DNA of 64,000 nucleotides from Gamarada debralockiae (GCA_002803225.1 NXFV01000490.1:1-64000), one strand, 5' to 3'; numbered from the stretch's first letter, positions 22,002 through 32,649 are shown. Numbers and translations: made by a program. Notes: generated from the sequence alone by a model not told the origin.

Positions 22002-23564
22002 CTATCGCAGCGGCAGTGCCGTCTTGCTGATTTTCATCGCGCCGAAATGACTCGAGCTGCTCTTATCATGCGTTTCAAATGTGACTGCATTGACACCTGC
22101 TATTTGGGCCATGGTCTCAAGCCCATGGAGTATGGCTTCCGCACTGGGATCACCCTCTGCAGCGCGGGCGTTTCTGCGGGCCTCCTGTCCAGGCCGACAG
22201 TCTGCAACCGTCAGAAGTGAAACAACAACTTTTGCCACCGCCACGGCGAAAAAGGATTGGAGCCTCATACGGATTCGGGAAGTGTATCGGATAGAAAGCA
22301 TTCGGTATCCCAGATGATCGCCACCGAAATAATAGAGCAGACCGTGGAGAAAAGGTATTGCGGTAATTTTTAAAAGGCCCCGGATGAGAGTGTTGCCGAC
22401 GAGGGTCGCGATTGCCTCATCCAAAAGACTGAGCAAAGCGTGCGCGACCTTTGGCGACCATTCACTGGCGTAGCCGTGCGTTGAGAGAATATAGTCGTAT
22501 TCCTCCACGCTTTCCTTGAAGCTGAGGGGGATGAGGTCCTCTGACACCCCAAATACGTAGGCAATATACCCCCAGGATCGGGCGGCTGCGTCTAGGTCAC
22601 TAGTCGAGAAGTCCCTGCCAAAGACGCTGTCCCCTATCAACTTTTGGACGCCAAAGGCCGTGATACCAACAGCCATGTCCGTGTCGGAGATGGGATTGCC
22701 GTGGACTGCAAACACCTCGGGACCCCAGCGTCGTTTTAGATGGTGCCGGACTTGGCTGTGCATAAAGCGGACCTTGACAATCTCTTGGAAGGTTTTAGAG
22801 AAACGGTGCGAGCCGCCTGGCAGAGATACGCGGTGGAAAAAGTGCAACGTTTCTAGGTGCCGCCGCATAACGCTGTTAGGATTCGTATACTGCGCAGTGG
22901 AGCCGACAGCGTTGGCTATCGAGGCCGCCTGCGAGGTGATGATGAAGTTTATGGCGAGCGCAACCAGCCGGCCCACCAGACTCGCGTTTACCAGCAGGAC
23001 ACGGCCTTGTTCATATTCCTCCTCATTGAACCACGATGGCTTTCGGTCTAGGTGTTTAAACAGGTTAACGATCTCCTCCGGCGCTTCAGGTACGGCTTCA
23101 ATACCGCGATCCAAGGCTTTGGTGACCATGTTCCGGACTTGGCCCATACCTCTGCGTTGCCCTAGCGCAATGACTGGGTCCATGAACCTGTCGCCTTGCC
23201 AGAAGTGGTCTTGCAGCTTTCGGACCAAAGGCGTTCGCTTCGGCGTGGGCTGGACCTCAATGTAATGTGACAGCAAGCGTTTGCGCATCAGGGACCACTC
23301 TGGTGACTCGAGGGTGCGACTAGGCGGAGTGCGAAATTTATACCCTGGTTCATAATAGTAATCGTAGGGGTGCTCGCCATGAGATAAAGCCTTTTCGCCG
23401 TGGTTCTCGAAATCTGTTGGTTCGGGAGTCGACGACGTTTCCGAGGTATCCTCAAGATCTAGTCGCCAAGACATATTACATATCTTAGTCTTTCGGGTGT
23501 TATTTATAAAGACACATAATAACGCCGCTGCGATCAACACCAGTCCGAGATGCAATTCCCGCAT
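22002..23564 (-). CDS. DUF2236 / mpaB-type membrane-bound oxygenase
   Basis: A single-exon gene of 520 residues. ATG 23564 is chosen because it places a membrane segment (HLGLVLIAAALLCVFI) at the N-terminus; a later ATG at 23474 would lose it. The large C-terminal domain has the hallmarks of the ER-bound oxygenase mpaB/rubber oxygenase (Lcp) family, DUF2236: HRFSKTFQEIVKVRFMHSQV, with a histidine that in the family takes part in haem binding, and ISDTDMAVGITAFG. A second hydrophobic stretch lies near ITAIPFLHGLLYYFGG. In fungi such proteins cleave isoprenoid chains in meroterpenoid pathways, but many have no known substrate. It could belong to the same metabolite locus; that is inference. No break is seen. 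Confidence 0.8.
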   Translation of the reverse strand: MRELHLGLVLIAAALLCVFINNTRKTKICNMSWRLDLEDTSETSSTPEPTDFENHGEKALSHGEHPYDYYYEPGYKFRTPPSRTLESPEWSLMRKRLLSHYIEVQPTPKRTPLVRKLQDHFWQGDRFMDPVIALGQRRGMGQVRNMVTKALDRGIEAVPEAPEEIVNLFKHLDRKPSWFNEEEYEQGRVLLVNASLVGRLVALAINFIITSQAASIANAVGSTAQYTNPNSVMRRHLETLHFFHRVSLPGGSHRFSKTFQEIVKVRFMHSQVRHHLKRRWGPEVFAVHGNPISDTDMAVGITAFGVQKLIGDSVFGRDFSTSDLDAAARSWGYIAYVFGVSEDLIPLSFKESVEEYDYILSTHGYASEWSPKVAHALLSLLDEAIATLVGNTLIRGLLKITAIPFLHGLLYYFGGDHLGYRMLSIRYTSRIRMRLQSFFAVAVAKVVVSLLTVADCRPGQEARRNARAAEGDPSAEAILHGLETMAQIAGVNAVTFETHDKSSSSHFGAMKISKTALPLR

Positions 23565-23662
23565 CCGCGTTGGCGGGACCAAGTCCCGATACGCATCCAG
23601 GACGCACCTGACTATGGTCAGAAACACTCATTGTGACACTTGTGGGATTCAGCGCTGCAGGC

Positions 23663-24190
23663 CTACCAAATTGTTAGGGACCCCAACGTAAGATTGAATG
23701 AGCTCCATAATGTGCCCTTGAGTACGGAGGAGCCAGGTTCAGATATGAGTGCGGGAATCGTACAGAACAGGGCTCCAAGACCAAATCCCTCGATCATGCG
23801 TCCCATCAACAAGGGCGATGTATAACTGCTGGTTGCTACCAATGAACAACCTGTCATGGCGAGTGCTCCTGAAAAAATAGCAATGGGATGTTTGTGGGAG
23901 TGGACGTCGCCCAGCCAGCCATGGGCGGCTGCCGCTATCGCAAACCCAAAAGCCATCAGGCAACTTAAGAACTCCATGCCGGTCAAGGGGGGCTGATCTA
24001 GGAGCAGTTTATTATTAGTCGAGATACCAAAGTGAGGGGGAAACCTGAGATAAGAAGGCCATATCCAAGGGATGCGGAAATAAACAAGATTAGCAGAAGG
24101 GCACATACAAGCCAAGACACCGTCAGCCAAGCTTCGAAGCTCGTAGACCATCATGAGTAAGAACGGTAATAGTGTGAGATGTATGTATAT
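23663..24190 (-). pseudogene. N-terminal fragment of an MFS transporter
   Basis: Membrane-segment sequence typical of the major facilitator superfamily. TM1 is WLVCALLLILFISASLGYG. A small intron ends with CTCCTAG at about 23999. Then come LTGMEFLSCLMAFGFAIAAA with GWLGD, ALAMTGCSLVAT, and GRMIEGFGLGALFCTIPALI, which is like the conserved segment after TM4 in sugar transporters. After about 170 residues the frame stops at 23663, so roughly two-thirds of a normal transporter is missing. No ATG lies in frame before TM1. It is a remnant immediately upstream of the DUF2236 gene. Confidence 0.7.
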
Positions 24191-24199
24191 TAAAAGCAA

Positions 24200-24791
24200 T
24201 AGTTATGTTTTGCAAAGGTTGACCACTGGTTTACATCGAAGTTATGAGTGCATCAGAAGGGTGAAACCTACGTGTATTTGGGGTAGGTTAGGCGGTCGAG
24301 GAAAGCTCATATTATATGGAGGAGGTATACCCAAACGATGCTTTCCTAAGTCAGGCATTGATAGATGAGCGGATATGCATTCCCGAAACTAGTCGGACTG
24401 CTTTATCACCGATTGAGTTGATAAATCTCTCTACACCATATTCGGCAGGGGTTGCAGCAATCCCGAGACATGGAGATAGTCGCGGATGGATCCGAGACTA
24501 CATCGGTGATGTATGTACCTCCGCGCATCACCAACGCTTTCCGCACTAAAGCCATATTACCGTCCTGTAAAGACAATTTCTACTTTCGGGTAACTAGATG
24601 TATTTTAAAGTTTCTCTATTTGCCATCTCGGGACAGATTTATATCCTTAATAACGATACTTCTCGTAGAGAAACACAAGATGCTTTATAATTGTTTATCC
24701 TATTCTCAGGATATCCTTATCAACAAACGTGTGAGCCGCTGCTTAGCATCGCGCTGAAGATCGACTCTAGAATGTACATTAACATTCGAGA
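24200..24791. other. Intergenic, no gene seen
   Basis: About 590 bp between the MFS fragment and the split Zn2Cys6 gene. Short open frames have no recognisable domain. Confidence 0.4.
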
Positions 24792-25640
24792 ATGGCCGGC
24801 CTAATGCCTGAGTACTCTTTGGATCAGGCTCAGGAAGTGAGTAGTGCTTTGGGTAGGATGAGGAATACCGAGCCCAATGTATGTCATCGTTGCCGCAAGC
24901 AAAAGTGTTGGGAAATACCTAAGACTAATATAGTGGTGGCAATAGTGGTGGCAATAGTGGTGGCAATTAGGGGTGGCGAAGCTTACGAATACAGTGACTC
25001 ATACCCTAGTAGTATAGGCTAGAAGGTTCTAGTAGTGAAGGAAATAGGGTATATATAGGGGTCGTAGAACCTGTAGAGTAGAAAGTCAGTCAAGTTAATA
25101 CATGCATTTGAACCGGAACCTTAGAAAAAACCCAACAAAAAGGCCCGCCAATCCCAGTCAACGCCTTGGGCTCAGTTAATTCTGCGGATGCCACTTCTTG
25201 AATGTGCGTCTGGTTAGACTTTTATCACACCTTGCTGATATCCTAGTTGCGTTTCATTTTAGTTGCGCTGCTCAAAGGAGAGACCTACTTGTCAAAGATG
25301 TCAAATTTTCTCGACCATCATTTGCTCTTATCCTTCTCCTCCGGACCGGAAGCTCTTGGTGGCCCAAAGGGCACAGAATACCAAGGCCGAGCTCCGCATT
25401 GTGCAACAGCCAGAAAAAGTCTCCAATGATGCTAGTAAATACACATCCATTCAAGAAATTACTTCACTGCCACCAGACGTTGCTGTCTTTCTTATCGAGA
25501 GATATTTTTCGCATATCAGAATGTAATGTTAATGTTTTACAAGCAAAAATCTGCTTCTGATTACCTGCACAATGGATTTCCACGTTTTCTATTAAGTATC
25601 TTTGCTCAAAGTATATCATTCCTTTTATCCTTTGTATCGG
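24792..25640 (+). pseudogene. Zn2Cys6 regulator split by a solo LTR and frameshifts
   Basis: ATG 24792 opens a frame that ends in VCHRCRKQK, the first half of a Zn2Cys6 binuclear cluster. The LTR at 24906-25137 begins right after it. The second half, LRCSKERPTCQRCQIFSTII followed by C, starts after an acceptor TTTTAG at about 25256-25261. Joined, the cysteines would have CX2CX6CX6CX2CX7C spacing. It continues as RIVQQPEKVSNDASKY and LPPDVAVFLIERYFSHI, like fungal C6 regulators, then loses frame near 25520 and fades by about 25640. The rest of the regulator domain is not recognisable. The gene is dead, both by insertion at the exon 1 border and by later mutations. Confidence 0.75.
24906..25137. 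mobile_element. Solo LTR of a retrotransposon with target-site duplication
   Basis: A 232-bp block begins with TGTTGGG and ends with CCCAACA, a perfect 7-bp inverted terminus of the TG...CA form. It is flanked by the direct repeat AAAAG at 24901-24905 and 25138-25142. Inside are about three copies of a 12-bp unit AGTGGTGGCAAT (about 24934-24969) and a TATATATA box near 25050. No internal element or second LTR follows, so it is a solo LTR left by recombination. It interrupts a Zn2Cys6 gene. The type (copia or gypsy) cannot be told. Confidence 0.9.
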
Positions 25641-26789
25641 AAATTACTATTTTTTTCCCCCCCAGCTTCACACGAGAGAGTAGAACTGGCCTTGGTAGCT
25701 ACAGCTTATGGTAAAACTCTACAATAGTAATACCTGGTCTAGTATACTACTAACACTATAATTAATTTGGGCATCGCTAATATGGGTTGTTTAGCGGATA
25801 AGCTATCTGCTCCTCTGCAGATGTTGGCATCAACCACCTCTCAGATAGCAAGAACCACAAAAACGGCACAAAGGATTCAGGCACTAATTTAAACCAAATG
25901 ACCTTTCGAAAAGCTGTCTTCCCTGACTCTGAGCGCCGTTGTTTAGCTAGCGCTGATTCTTGGGACGGCGATGTGCGGGTGTGGTCTGCCACAATTGTAC
26001 AGCAAACAACGAGGAATTTCGTGGCCTAAAAAAAGAAAGTTGTGCTTCCAATACACGCTCGTCAAGTCTCAACATCGGCTCCATATGCTTCGAATTATAA
26101 ACCATCCACACCAGCATCCTACACCACGATTCCACTTCTTAGATCCACCTGCTCCTGTGTCTCAAGGATTCGAGAGCCATGTTAGTACACAGAACGCTCT
26201 CTATACACCAGCGATGTCTGCTTGCGGAACATCTCCACCCGAGAGCTTCTCATCAATGACCAACGCAACTCTGGAAGCATACCACACAACGAGAGAAGAA
26301 CCTGGCGAGACATATACAATGGACGGCATGACGACGGCGATGAGATAGACGGTATGAATTTATGGTGGGATCAGAGACCCGAGAATTGCCAAACGGAACC
26401 TGTTAGCCTTCTTGGAGGGGTATACTCTTGGAATTGGCCGGATGGGTATTTTGTAGATTGTGATAGGTAATCGTAATAAAAAATACCGCTCAAAATGGAA
26501 TTGGAAGCAGCGGTGTTGAACTTGCGCAAAATGCTCGTCGTCCTTGAGATACTGGGCTGGGAAAATTGCAGACGGTGATTGATGAGAAGCATGAGGAGTA
26601 CAAGGGTTATTCAACTAGTTTAACTAGGTAGTTTTTTGAAATACATTCGAGCTCCTCTGTCTCCTCCCACCTATCTCCCGACCCTTCCAGCCTTGCTCGT
26701 ACAGATGCCGTTTTGGAATAGTCAAGCCAGATGAGGCCACTCTCGCAAGAGCCAGTTGGAAACCCATCCATGGAGGAGTTTATGGCTGA
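25641..26789. other. Decayed accessory DNA, no gene supported
   Basis: About 1.15 kb with several short open frames, such as 25971-26348 and 26222-26470. They may derive from the C-terminal part of the broken Zn2Cys6 gene, but I could not align them to a known domain. Confidence 0.35.
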
Positions 26790-27130
26790 GACTTTACCTC
26801 ATGTACTATACACGTCCGCGCGTTGTGTCCTGCCTTGCCGCACACGCCGCAACACCTTTGCTTCGTCTCAGTCCTCGGCTTACGACCACTACTCTGACGC
26901 ATTTCCTCCTTGACCTGCACCTTACGTCGTTCTGGGTCTGAATATCTTGTCTCTGGCCGAGGGTTAAGCTTAGTCCTTGACGTAAACGTGTCTTTGTAAC
27001 CCCTGCGACGCTGGCTAAGTATCTCATTCTCTTCGCGAAGGACCTGGTTCTCTTATGTTAACAGGGCCATCTGGTGCATGATTCCTCGCGCCCCTTTGCT
27101 AAATGGTTGACTTTGTGATAGCCCGACGAG
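26790..27130 (-). mobile_element. Remnant of a Pogo/Fot1-type DDE transposase (C-terminus)
   Basis: On the minus strand, reading from 27130 down, there are fragments typical of the C-terminal tail of fungal Pogo/Fot1 (Tc1/mariner superfamily) transposases. They are KGARGIMHQMALL, a stop, ENQVLREENEILSQRRR, then in another frame TKTRLRQGLSLTLGQRQDIQ, and back in the first frame QRCCGVCGKAGHNARV, a zinc-knuckle-like end. One stop and two frameshifts show it is dead. The catalytic DDE core is not visible upstream, and terminal repeats were not found. Confidence 0.75.
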
Positions 27131-27536
27131 CTTAAATTAATCAACTTTCTTTGTTGTTAAATCTAACGTTCTTAGTAGAGGAAGATGTTGTCGAACATAA
27201 GTGGTCGGTAGTCGCGCCGTCGCACGACTGCATTGCCACAATGCGTGGTGTGGGCCTCGAAGCCTTTTATTAGAACCTTGACGCATCGCCGCTGCGTCCG
27301 CCGAACAAGGCTGGCTCAAGCGCCACAGGAAGACTGCATGGAGATTTTGAGGAATTCCCTTGCAGCAAATTCTCGGTTTCCCCATTGGCATCAAATCGCT
27401 GCCAGTAATTTACGGGCAGTCAATTAAAGGCGACTGCAAAACTTGAGCATCTCCGGGGAGCCCCACCTATTGTCTATTTTAGGATCTCGGAACTGCTGGA
27501 ATAGGAGGACAAGTTCAAGACATGGGTAGCTCGGGG

Positions 27537-27666
27537 ACGGAGGTGAAGTATGCCCTGAGTTGTGTTACACCGCCTCTATTCTGCCACCAACCAAATCATT
27601 CTGCCCATAGAAAACTAACCCTGCGAGCAAGGGCGGTGTAACATAACTTCGGGCATGTACCTCCGT
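27537..27666. repeat. Long imperfect inverted repeat
   Basis: The left arm (27537-27574) contains ACGGAGGT, ATGCCC and TGTGTTACACCGCC. The right arm (27632-27666) contains GGCGGTGTAACAT, GGGCAT and ACCTCCGT. The arms are about 35-38 bp and separated by 57 bp. It may be a small hairpin element or a regulatory dyad. It lies about 320 bp upstream of the large Zn2Cys6 regulator at 27989. Confidence 0.75.
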
Positions 27667-27676
27667 ACGGAGGTAC
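27657..27676. promoter_or_regulatory. Perfect 20-bp palindrome with CCG/CGG half-sites
   Basis: GTACCTCCGTACGGAGGTAC equals its own reverse complement. It has CCG and CGG triplets back to back, the type of half-site bound by Zn2Cys6 dimers. It lies about 310 bp before the start of a Zn2Cys6 gene. Binding by that protein is inference only. Confidence 0.45.
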
Positions 27677-27988
27677 TATCACTCACAATAATTCATTTAC
27701 TGTGTCTACGCTACAGTTGTAGGTTCGAAGTATTCCCACAACTGCATTAGCGATTCCTAAGGAGGTAGTACTAGTAAGATTCACACCAGGCACGCGTATT
27801 AGTAAGATGGGAGGCGATTACCGAGGTGTTGCCCAAATCCCCCGGCACTGCGTCATTGAGGTCGTCCATTCTTTAGCACTTTAATCCCACGGATATGTGC
27901 TCCGTCAGATGCCTCCTCCCCCGACTCATATTATAGCAGGCCTATTTTGCTTACTGGCAAAATCCAATTGTATTGAGCGAACTTAATA

Positions 27989-30900
27989 ATGTCAGCATTG
28001 AACTTCGGCCCAGAGTCGTCATCCTCCGGAGAACAGCACACTCGCACCTCCGCACGACGAAAACAGCCTCGGAGACAAGGGGAGAGCGCGAGTTGCAAGG
28101 CTTGTGGCATCTGCCGCACAAGAAAGGCGAGTACTACTCCAATTCTTTGGTGGGATGTAGTTCAATTAACATGAGCGATAGGTGAAATGTGACGGGGCGC
28201 GACCACGTTGCGCTGGGTGTGCCGCTCGCAACTCCCAATGCATCTACCCGCCAGACGGTCGCTATCATCTCCCACCCAGGCCACATTTGGGGGAGCGGCA
28301 CCAGGGATCCTCGTCACAGTTTGCGATGCAGAGTTACACTCTGGAGACCGCACTCTCAGAGAGTGGATTGGATGTACCCATGCCGAGGACAGAAGGGTTG
28401 TTCCCCTGGCGTGAGAATCGATCCCCAGACGTGCAGATCTACCCCGACAATGGTGCTAGTGGCAGCACGCAGCTAGATGTGCACAATCAAACAAGTGCGT
28501 ACTTGGGGACGATCGAAGCATTCCATCAAGCGCTTCGTCCTCGATGGGCCTCAACGGACCAACAAGTAGATGAGGCAGCAACTAAATCTTCACTTATCGC
28601 TTATAGCGCCCTACAACGGCAAGAGGAGGCCGTAGCTATGCGGTCTCTATCTTTGGAACCAACCATTGATCTTGATGGGCTGGATCAAGCATTGGCGAGA
28701 CATCTCGTAAACCTTTACTGGAACACCAGCCATTTGGCGTGGTTTCTGAGCTATCGCCCGGCTATTACCGACAGTTTCCTCCACGGGGGTCCGTATATGA
28801 GTAAATTGCTATTAAATGCTATATACTTCTCCAGCTCACTCTACAGTGGTCGGGTGGATTTGCGTACGGACCCTGCTGACGCAAAGACCGCCGGTATGGG
28901 TTTTTATCACCGGTTTCGTCAACTGTTGGCCACCGAGATAGATAATCCGAGCGTCCCGACTGCACTAGGATTGCTTCTTTGTGCCATCTCCCTGACTGCC
29001 AGAGGCAAAGCAAACGCTGGCTCGGTCTTGTGCGGCACAGCTGTGCATATGGCCATGGAGTTGCACTCCAGCCCTTTAGATGTGAACAGCTCCTCCACCC
29101 CCGGCCATCCAAATAACCAAAGGCCGTTGCAAGCCATACTTGAGACCGAAATGCGGAGCCGACTGTATCTGGGGACATATTCCGTTGACGTGTCACTAGC
29201 TCTGTATCTCGGTCGGACCCCGACGTTTGATCCGTTAGAGGAGCCCGTTCCAAACCCTATCTTGGACACGTACGAAGAGCTGGAGGATTGGCCATCACAT
29301 ATCGAAGCTCCGGTATCAGAAGGCTCTACGCAGGAGAATTATGCGCCTTTTCCTGCATATGCCGTATCGACCTCTATGTCTATGCTCAAACTGCTCAAAA
29401 TCTGCTCTCGCATTATTCGGACGTTCTATGGTGATCGAGGGACTTTCCCGGAGGCGTTTGAACAGCTGTGGAACGCGAAATCCGAGTTAGAGCACCAGCT
29501 GGAGGACTGGTACGGGTCTTTGCCTGGCCACTTGCGCTTTAATCAAAAAACGACACCCCCCCGCCCACCTCATCAGATTGCATTACTGTGAGTAGCTATC
29601 TCTCGCCACTGCCGTTGGAGATACCGAGTTAATGCGTCCAGAACAACCTTCTATGCAGCAAGAATCTTTGTTCGGCGACCCTTTATGGAGCGCGAGCATC
29701 TTAGAGATAGTCTCCAGCGCGATGATTTATCCAAAATGGAGGACGCTTGTGTATCAGATGCCGGTGACATATGCGACTTTGTTATCATATGCAGGGACAG
29801 GTTCAACGTTCATCATGTGCCTTTATTATCCTCGTTTTCGGCTTATTTGGCGCTTATAATACTCCTGGAACGATATCGGCAAAGCGAACCTACGACTCCT
29901 CGAATCGGGGCTCTTTGGTCGACACTGCTACAGTTGAAGGATGGCCCTAATCCAGGTCTTGAAGCGCCACTTCAGGCAATAGAGTATGAGATCAGTATTC
30001 GTTGCGGCCCTAATTTTGGGCACCCGGATCCTCAGTCACGACCTCTTCATTTGTCCCACGTAAATAGACCCATGGAAAGTGATGTGAATGTAGAGACGCC
30101 TGCATCAAGGATACTGTCTTCGGATACGAACACTCTGCAGGATATACAATTGCAGAACTGTCCTTTACCAGCAAGTATATGCCTTGGTTCTCAGATTACA
30201 GCAGAGGAACATTTGGTTCCTGGGTCGACGACAGACGCGAATTCTCCCGCCGTTACCGAACGCCAGTCCGAAGACTTTATATCCAGTTTTGTGGACTACA
30301 GTTACCAATCAGATGCACCCAAAGGGTCGTCAGCCTGGGTCCGTGCTGCAGCGGAGATTTCGAAGACCCAGCCGCTTCTCCGTGATGCGCTAAAGGCTGT
30401 TGCGATGTTATCATTTGGTAAAGTCCGCGGGGATCTGAGCCTTGAGCAGTCTGGAGGAAACCTTTATGGGGACGTCCTTCTACGGGTTAGTCAGGCTATA
30501 AACAACGCTGACGGAGGCACCTCCATTAGCCTGTTTCTAACGGTTGTTTTACTAACCACTGCTGAGGTAGGCCTGCAGGAATCGTAATGGATATCTCTAC
30601 TGCATGCTAACGTGGTTGCTCAGTTGTTTCGGAAGAAAGATAAAAGCTCCCTGATCCACCACTGGACAGCTTCTCTCACAATCCTTGAAAGAAGAGGCCC
30701 TTCTCATCATGCCTCTGGTATCGAGCATCGGTTGTATGTGGAACTACGACTTTACTGGGTAAGGACCTAAAGTTTCTTTGTCAACCTTGTCAATTATAGA
30801 CGCTCAATTTTATGTGTAGGTAGCCTGGGCTATGACCTTGCGACGGTCGACCTTTCTGTCTCGGGAAGAATGGAAAACAATACCGTGGAGCGGGAACTCG

Positions 30901-31554
30901 CTTGACAAAGATATGCTGCAGCATCTGCTTGATGATATTTTGGAAATTCCTGCTTTTCTGGAGCAGTTTGACAAGGAGAATTGCGTTACAAGTACAGAGA
31001 ACATTATTTCCTCGGATCAAACTTCGTCTCATGCGAGTCTCTCAGCGTGGGCGGTTGCTTTAGACAATCGATTATGCCTGTGGAAGAGCAAATACGCAGA
31101 CTCTTATTCGATTGGCCAGCCGAACGTTGCTTCTCAGACAGACAACTTGCCGATCTTCCGGTGCTGGAACGAGGACAAGAGCGAAATCGTCACTCCAACA
31201 ATAATCGCCTATCCTGACCTGATTATGGCAACCAGTCTATGTATGTACAATACCGCACGCCTTCTTCTCTCCGCCACTGGATTATTACCCGACTCGCCTA
31301 AACAGAAGGTATATAACTATGCCTGCGACATATGCCGGAGCATTCCTTTCTACATCAAAAGTGCTTCACGACCGGTTATGATGCAAGTAGAGTTCCCGCT
31401 TCGTGTTGCCTATGATACCTTTGACAAAAGCTCCATTGAAAGCAAGTTCATAGGGGAGATGTGTCAATTGATCAGAGATCGTCATCAGTTGGAAATTTTT
31501 AGTGGTGTAAAAGGCAGGCCCCCTACAACCACTTCACGCAACTATAACTCTTGA
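27989..31554 (+). CDS. Long Zn2Cys6 transcription factor with two regulatory domains
   Basis: Five exons (27989-28126, 28182-29587, 29642-30566, 30624-30758, 30820-31554) close in phase into 1112 residues. The N-terminal cluster CGICRTRKVKCDGARPRC, then AGC and C, has CX2CX6CX6CX2CX6C spacing and is split by a GC-AG intron at 28127-28181. Residues about 140-620 look like a fungal-specific (PF04082-like) regulatory domain: LVNLYWNTSHLAWFLSYRP, then ARIFVRRPFM. From about residue 770 a second, PF11951-like domain follows: SSAWVRAAAEISKTQPLLRD, LKAVAMLSFGKV, LYGDVLLRVSQAINN and HHWTASLTILERRGP. No second zinc cluster lies between. Most C6 proteins are 500-900 residues with one regulatory domain, so this appears to be a fusion. 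It is the only intact regulator of its class in the accessory block. The domain calls are from pattern memory. Confidence 0.85.
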
Positions 31555-31689
31555 ACATACCGAACGAGAGTCCTTATTCCTGATAGACCTCATTTTGTTT
31601 ATCAACTATAGTTATCTTTACTATAGTCTAGACCAGAGTTGAAGACAACTTCATATATGTCTCTCTATATAACGTACATGAGAAGCGAG

Positions 31690-32600
31690 CTATGGCCTTA
31701 AAGATTCAAGTCCGTTATGGCGGCGAGTGATACCCTGGACTGATCTTCAACTGACGCTTCGCTATACAGGTCTTGTGGCCTTCGGAAATTTTTCGTGGTG
31801 TTATCAAGATTAAAAAGCTTGGGTCGCTCCTTAAAGCGCTCTTCGACGGCAAGATCTCTCTGGCAAAGGATCCTCGTGATAAAGTCCGTGCTCTCCTTGG
31901 ACTGACGACCGACGGCGAAAATATTGCCTGATATCCAAGTCACCAGAAGCCCCTAGAAGTCATTCTTACAGCCATAGCTAAATCTATTCTTTCGAGATGG
32001 GGATGTCTTGATCTGATAACTCTCAGACGACCGAATCGCATCAATGGCAACGGTCTTCCGTCTTAGGTTCCTGATTGAACTGACTTGGAAAAAGGGATTC
32101 AACCGTGGCAAGCACGGAATCTTGGATTGCTGAAGGCATCCGAAACGTCATGGCGCTGCGACATTCAGATCTCCTGAACTGGCTTGACCAAAATGGAGAC
32201 TTTTTAATAGGTCAATGGCGACTTCGAGACGGCTTCAAGATTCTTATGGAAAGTGATGGATCGGAGCTCTAGGTTCCCGGAATACTAGACTTTGTTGGTA
32301 AAGGCTTGGTTGGTCTTCTAGTTGCCTCCGAAGTATGTATAACGTGCTGTGAGCTCCGACACAACTCCGATCACAACGTGGACCCAGATTCAAGCCTCGA
32401 GTAACTTGAAAACGCCATGACGGAGATTGAAGCCGTCTTAAAACACGGAATGCGATTCTTTGTCAAACGTGATCACGGCGAAAACCATGGCGTTGTTGGA
32501 ATGGTACAGCCCAAGCGAAAAAGGGTGGCCAAGTGTGCTTTATTTGTGCTGAGTTGAGACGAAGTGGAGGAAACTGGACTGTTTAGGTGAAGCATACGTC
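31690..32600 (+). pseudogene. Decayed HET-domain (heterokaryon incompatibility) gene
   Basis: On the plus strand, FRGVIKIKKLGSLLKALFDG is followed by KDPRDKVRALLGLTTDGENI, which is the (R)DRVYALLGL-type motif after the HET domain. Then comes a stop, then EVILTAIAKSILSRWGCLDL and LPS*VPD*TDLEKGIQPW, matching the usual PSWVPDW segment with both tryptophan codons turned into stops. Several more stops follow. Tryptophan TGG-to-TAG/TGA changes are C-to-T type, as expected from RIP or deamination. The upstream HET core is missing. Confidence 0.7.
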
Positions 32601-32649
32601 CGTCGGTTTCGAAAGTTGGATGTTGAAGGGAAGGATATGCAGCAATTTT

